In this document: positions 53,253-54,201 of the stretch, one piece after another | Numbering within the stretch: the first letter of the stretch is position 1 | Layout of the letters: each line of letters starts with the position of its first letter | Source: Anaerolineae bacterium | Lineage (GTDB): Bacteria > Chloroflexota > Anaerolineae > Aggregatilineales > Phototrophicaceae | Direction of reading: 5' to 3' | Assembly: GCA_019912965.1 (NCBI GenBank) | Contig: JAIOHM010000177.1 | Coordinates: forward strand, 1 to 54,201 | DNA: 54,201 nt | The notes under the pieces: generated by a model | Databases searched by the model: none | Told to the model about the DNA's origin: nothing | Seen by the model: the letters and a program-made list of their open reading frames with translations, nothing else | Program-made: the position numbers and the translations under genes

Positions 53253-53286
53253 AAATGGGGCATCCCTAAAAAGGGGTGTCCCATTT
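53253..53286 (+). terminator. Rho-independent terminator of the PKD protein gene
   Basis: AAATGGGGCATCCCT and AGGGGTGTCCCATTT form a 15-bp stem with two G-U pairs and an AAAA loop, 13 bases after the stop codon, followed by ATTTTCC. It can terminate transcription on either strand, including the convergent SRPBCC gene. Confidence 0.85.
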
Positions 53287-53308
53287 ATTTTCCTACTCAC
53301 GGATATAC

Positions 53309-53353
53309 AATGCATCTGGCGTAGGGGTGGACTAAGCGCAGCGCATGTCCCCC
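53309..53353. repeat. Imperfect palindrome with a GTAGGGG arm
   Basis: GTAGGGGTGGAC and GTCCCCCC flank an AGCGCAGCGC-like centre, giving an interrupted stem. The left arm matches the GTAGGGG core of the palindrome family seen at 7285-7316, and the window's last bases (TGTAGGGG at 54194-54201) look like another arm. This copy is degenerate. Confidence 0.4.
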
Positions 53354-53393
53354 CATGAGAAAACAACAGACGGCATTTGTTTTGGTTTATCCG

Positions 53394-54095
53394 TCAGTTG
53401 GCCTTGACCTGCTTGTTACGGACATAATCCTCCAGATTACGCAGCTCCTGCTTATATAACCGACCTGCAATCGAAGGCTGGGTCAGGCGTTCCATAACCC
53501 CCTTGAATCCCGGACTGGCTGGCGTTTCGGAACTAATTGTCACCCGCGTTTGCTGACCACCATTCAGCGGTTCCAGCGTAAACTGCGAATACTGCCCGGT
53601 TTCGATATCGGTTTCGACCAGCACCCGCCCCGGCTCTGGCTCACTCACCCGCTGATGATAATTCAGCTTCTGCCCCCAGATAGTCACATGAAACCGGAGA
53701 ACGGTTCCCGCGCCTTGCCCGCCCTGCTCAATCGTCAATTCGGAAAAGTACGGCTTGGGCAGAATTGCCGGATGCCCGACGCGATAATCCGAGATAACCG
53801 CGTAAATTTCCTCTGGACGGGCATTAATAATGTGTGAAGCCTCTGCATGGATTGCGTTCATTTGAACATCCCCTTGATTGATCTTTGCTTCGGTCAAAAT
53901 TGGATTGATCGAAATCAGAGTCACCCCCAGATCACGGCAGCGCGCCAGCAGGCCGTGCAAAGCCGCTTGGTCAGCCACTAAACCCGTGAGCAGCGTATCG
54001 CCGTCCGGCGTATGGGAGATTGAAAAATCCCCAAACCACGCCGATAACTGAGGGTCAAGCTGCCCTTTGATGCGGATTTGGTAGCTGGTAGACAT
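53394..54095 (-). CDS. SRPBCC (polyketide-cyclase-like) protein with N-terminal ~75-residue module
   Basis: The 233-residue protein has two parts. The first ~70 residues (YQIRIKGQLDPQLSAWFGDFSISHTPDG, DTLLTGLVADQAALHGLLAR, LGVTLISINPI) form a small alpha/beta module that I recall as common on its own in Chloroflexota. Residues ~80-233 are a START/SRPBCC fold (NARPEEIYAVISDYRVGHPAILPKPYFSEL, GQGAGTVLRFHV, VLVETDI, ISSETPASPGFKGVMERL), which makes a hydrophobic ligand cavity. The ligand is unknown. ATG 54095 with AGGA upstream is preferred to 54101. It converges on the PKD gene terminator. Confidence 0.82.
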   Translation of the reverse strand: MSTSYQIRIKGQLDPQLSAWFGDFSISHTPDGDTLLTGLVADQAALHGLLARCRDLGVTLISINPILTEAKINQGDVQMNAIHAEASHIINARPEEIYAVISDYRVGHPAILPKPYFSELTIEQGGQGAGTVLRFHVTIWGQKLNYHQRVSEPEPGRVLVETDIETGQYSQFTLEPLNGGQQTRVTISSETPASPGFKGVMERLTQPSIAGRLYKQELRNLEDYVRNKQVKAN

Positions 54096-54201
54096 AAACA
54101 TCCTGCGCTGTTCTGATTCGATACCAACAGCTTACGATTTCTAGGGAATGGATTGACCCATCAAAGGGTGGGAAAGAGGGGTGGGGAAACCAATGTAGGG
54201 G

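Overview
The window reads as a bacterial chromosome segment, most likely from the Chloroflexota (Anaerolineae-like). This is an inference from recollection of that group. The supporting signs are very large secreted proteins built from SBBP, DUF11, PKD and TolB-type repeats with Pro/Thr linkers, Sec and lipobox leaders, GTAGAGGCG/GTAGGGGCG-type intergenic palindromes, a stand-alone receiver family ending in a GE-x-V/I-W motif, and a short N-terminal module fused to an SRPBCC domain at the right edge. I could run no database search.

Left part (1-11.4 kb) is accessory DNA. It opens with the end of an IS3-family element (1-140). Four directly repeated copies of the 3' half of a tRNA-Gly gene follow (333-375, 2348-2386, 2545-2586, 10846-10887). 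All are in the same orientation, begin in the anticodon loop, and three have a terminator hairpin right behind them. They bound a cassette with one SIR2-type (NADase-like) defence gene, a short empty segment, and a cassette holding the complete potassium system kdpF-A-B-C-D-E. This is the layout expected from serial integration at a tRNA gene, although no integrase is visible. A palindromic repeat sits between kdpC and kdpD.

11.0-19 kb: a small unknown ORF, a 2291-residue secreted modular protein (SBBP beta-propeller, two DUF11 units, seven copies of a ~130-residue module, four Fn3-like units), then a decayed IS1-type transposase. 19-26.6 kb: a LysR regulator divergent from aconitase A, with a palindrome between them and an orphan ribosome-binding site after acnA. 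Then comes a GH2 beta-mannosidase-like enzyme convergent with a radical SAM protein.

26.9-36.5 kb: a Ser/Thr kinase-ATPase-TPR signalling protein, an M19 dipeptidase, a small RRM RNA-binding protein with a long leader, a translationally coupled GT4 glycosyltransferase/GH130 phosphorylase pair, and a lipoprotein glycosidase. 36.5-39.3 kb (minus strand): a hybrid-free histidine kinase followed by three single-domain receivers with the same C-terminal tail.

39.4-46.2 kb: a secreted alpha/beta hydrolase, a LacI regulator convergent with a GH4 glycosidase, and an iron/siderophore cluster (substrate-binding protein, FecE-type ATPase, sucrase/ferredoxin-like protein) that lacks a permease gene. 46.4-54.2 kb: a fragment of a KdpE-like DNA-binding domain, a 2193-residue secreted PKD/TolB-propeller protein with a strong terminator, and an SRPBCC protein. 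Sugar recycling (GH2, GH130, GH4, GH39-like), ion acquisition (K+, Fe) and phosphorelay signalling are the recurring themes.
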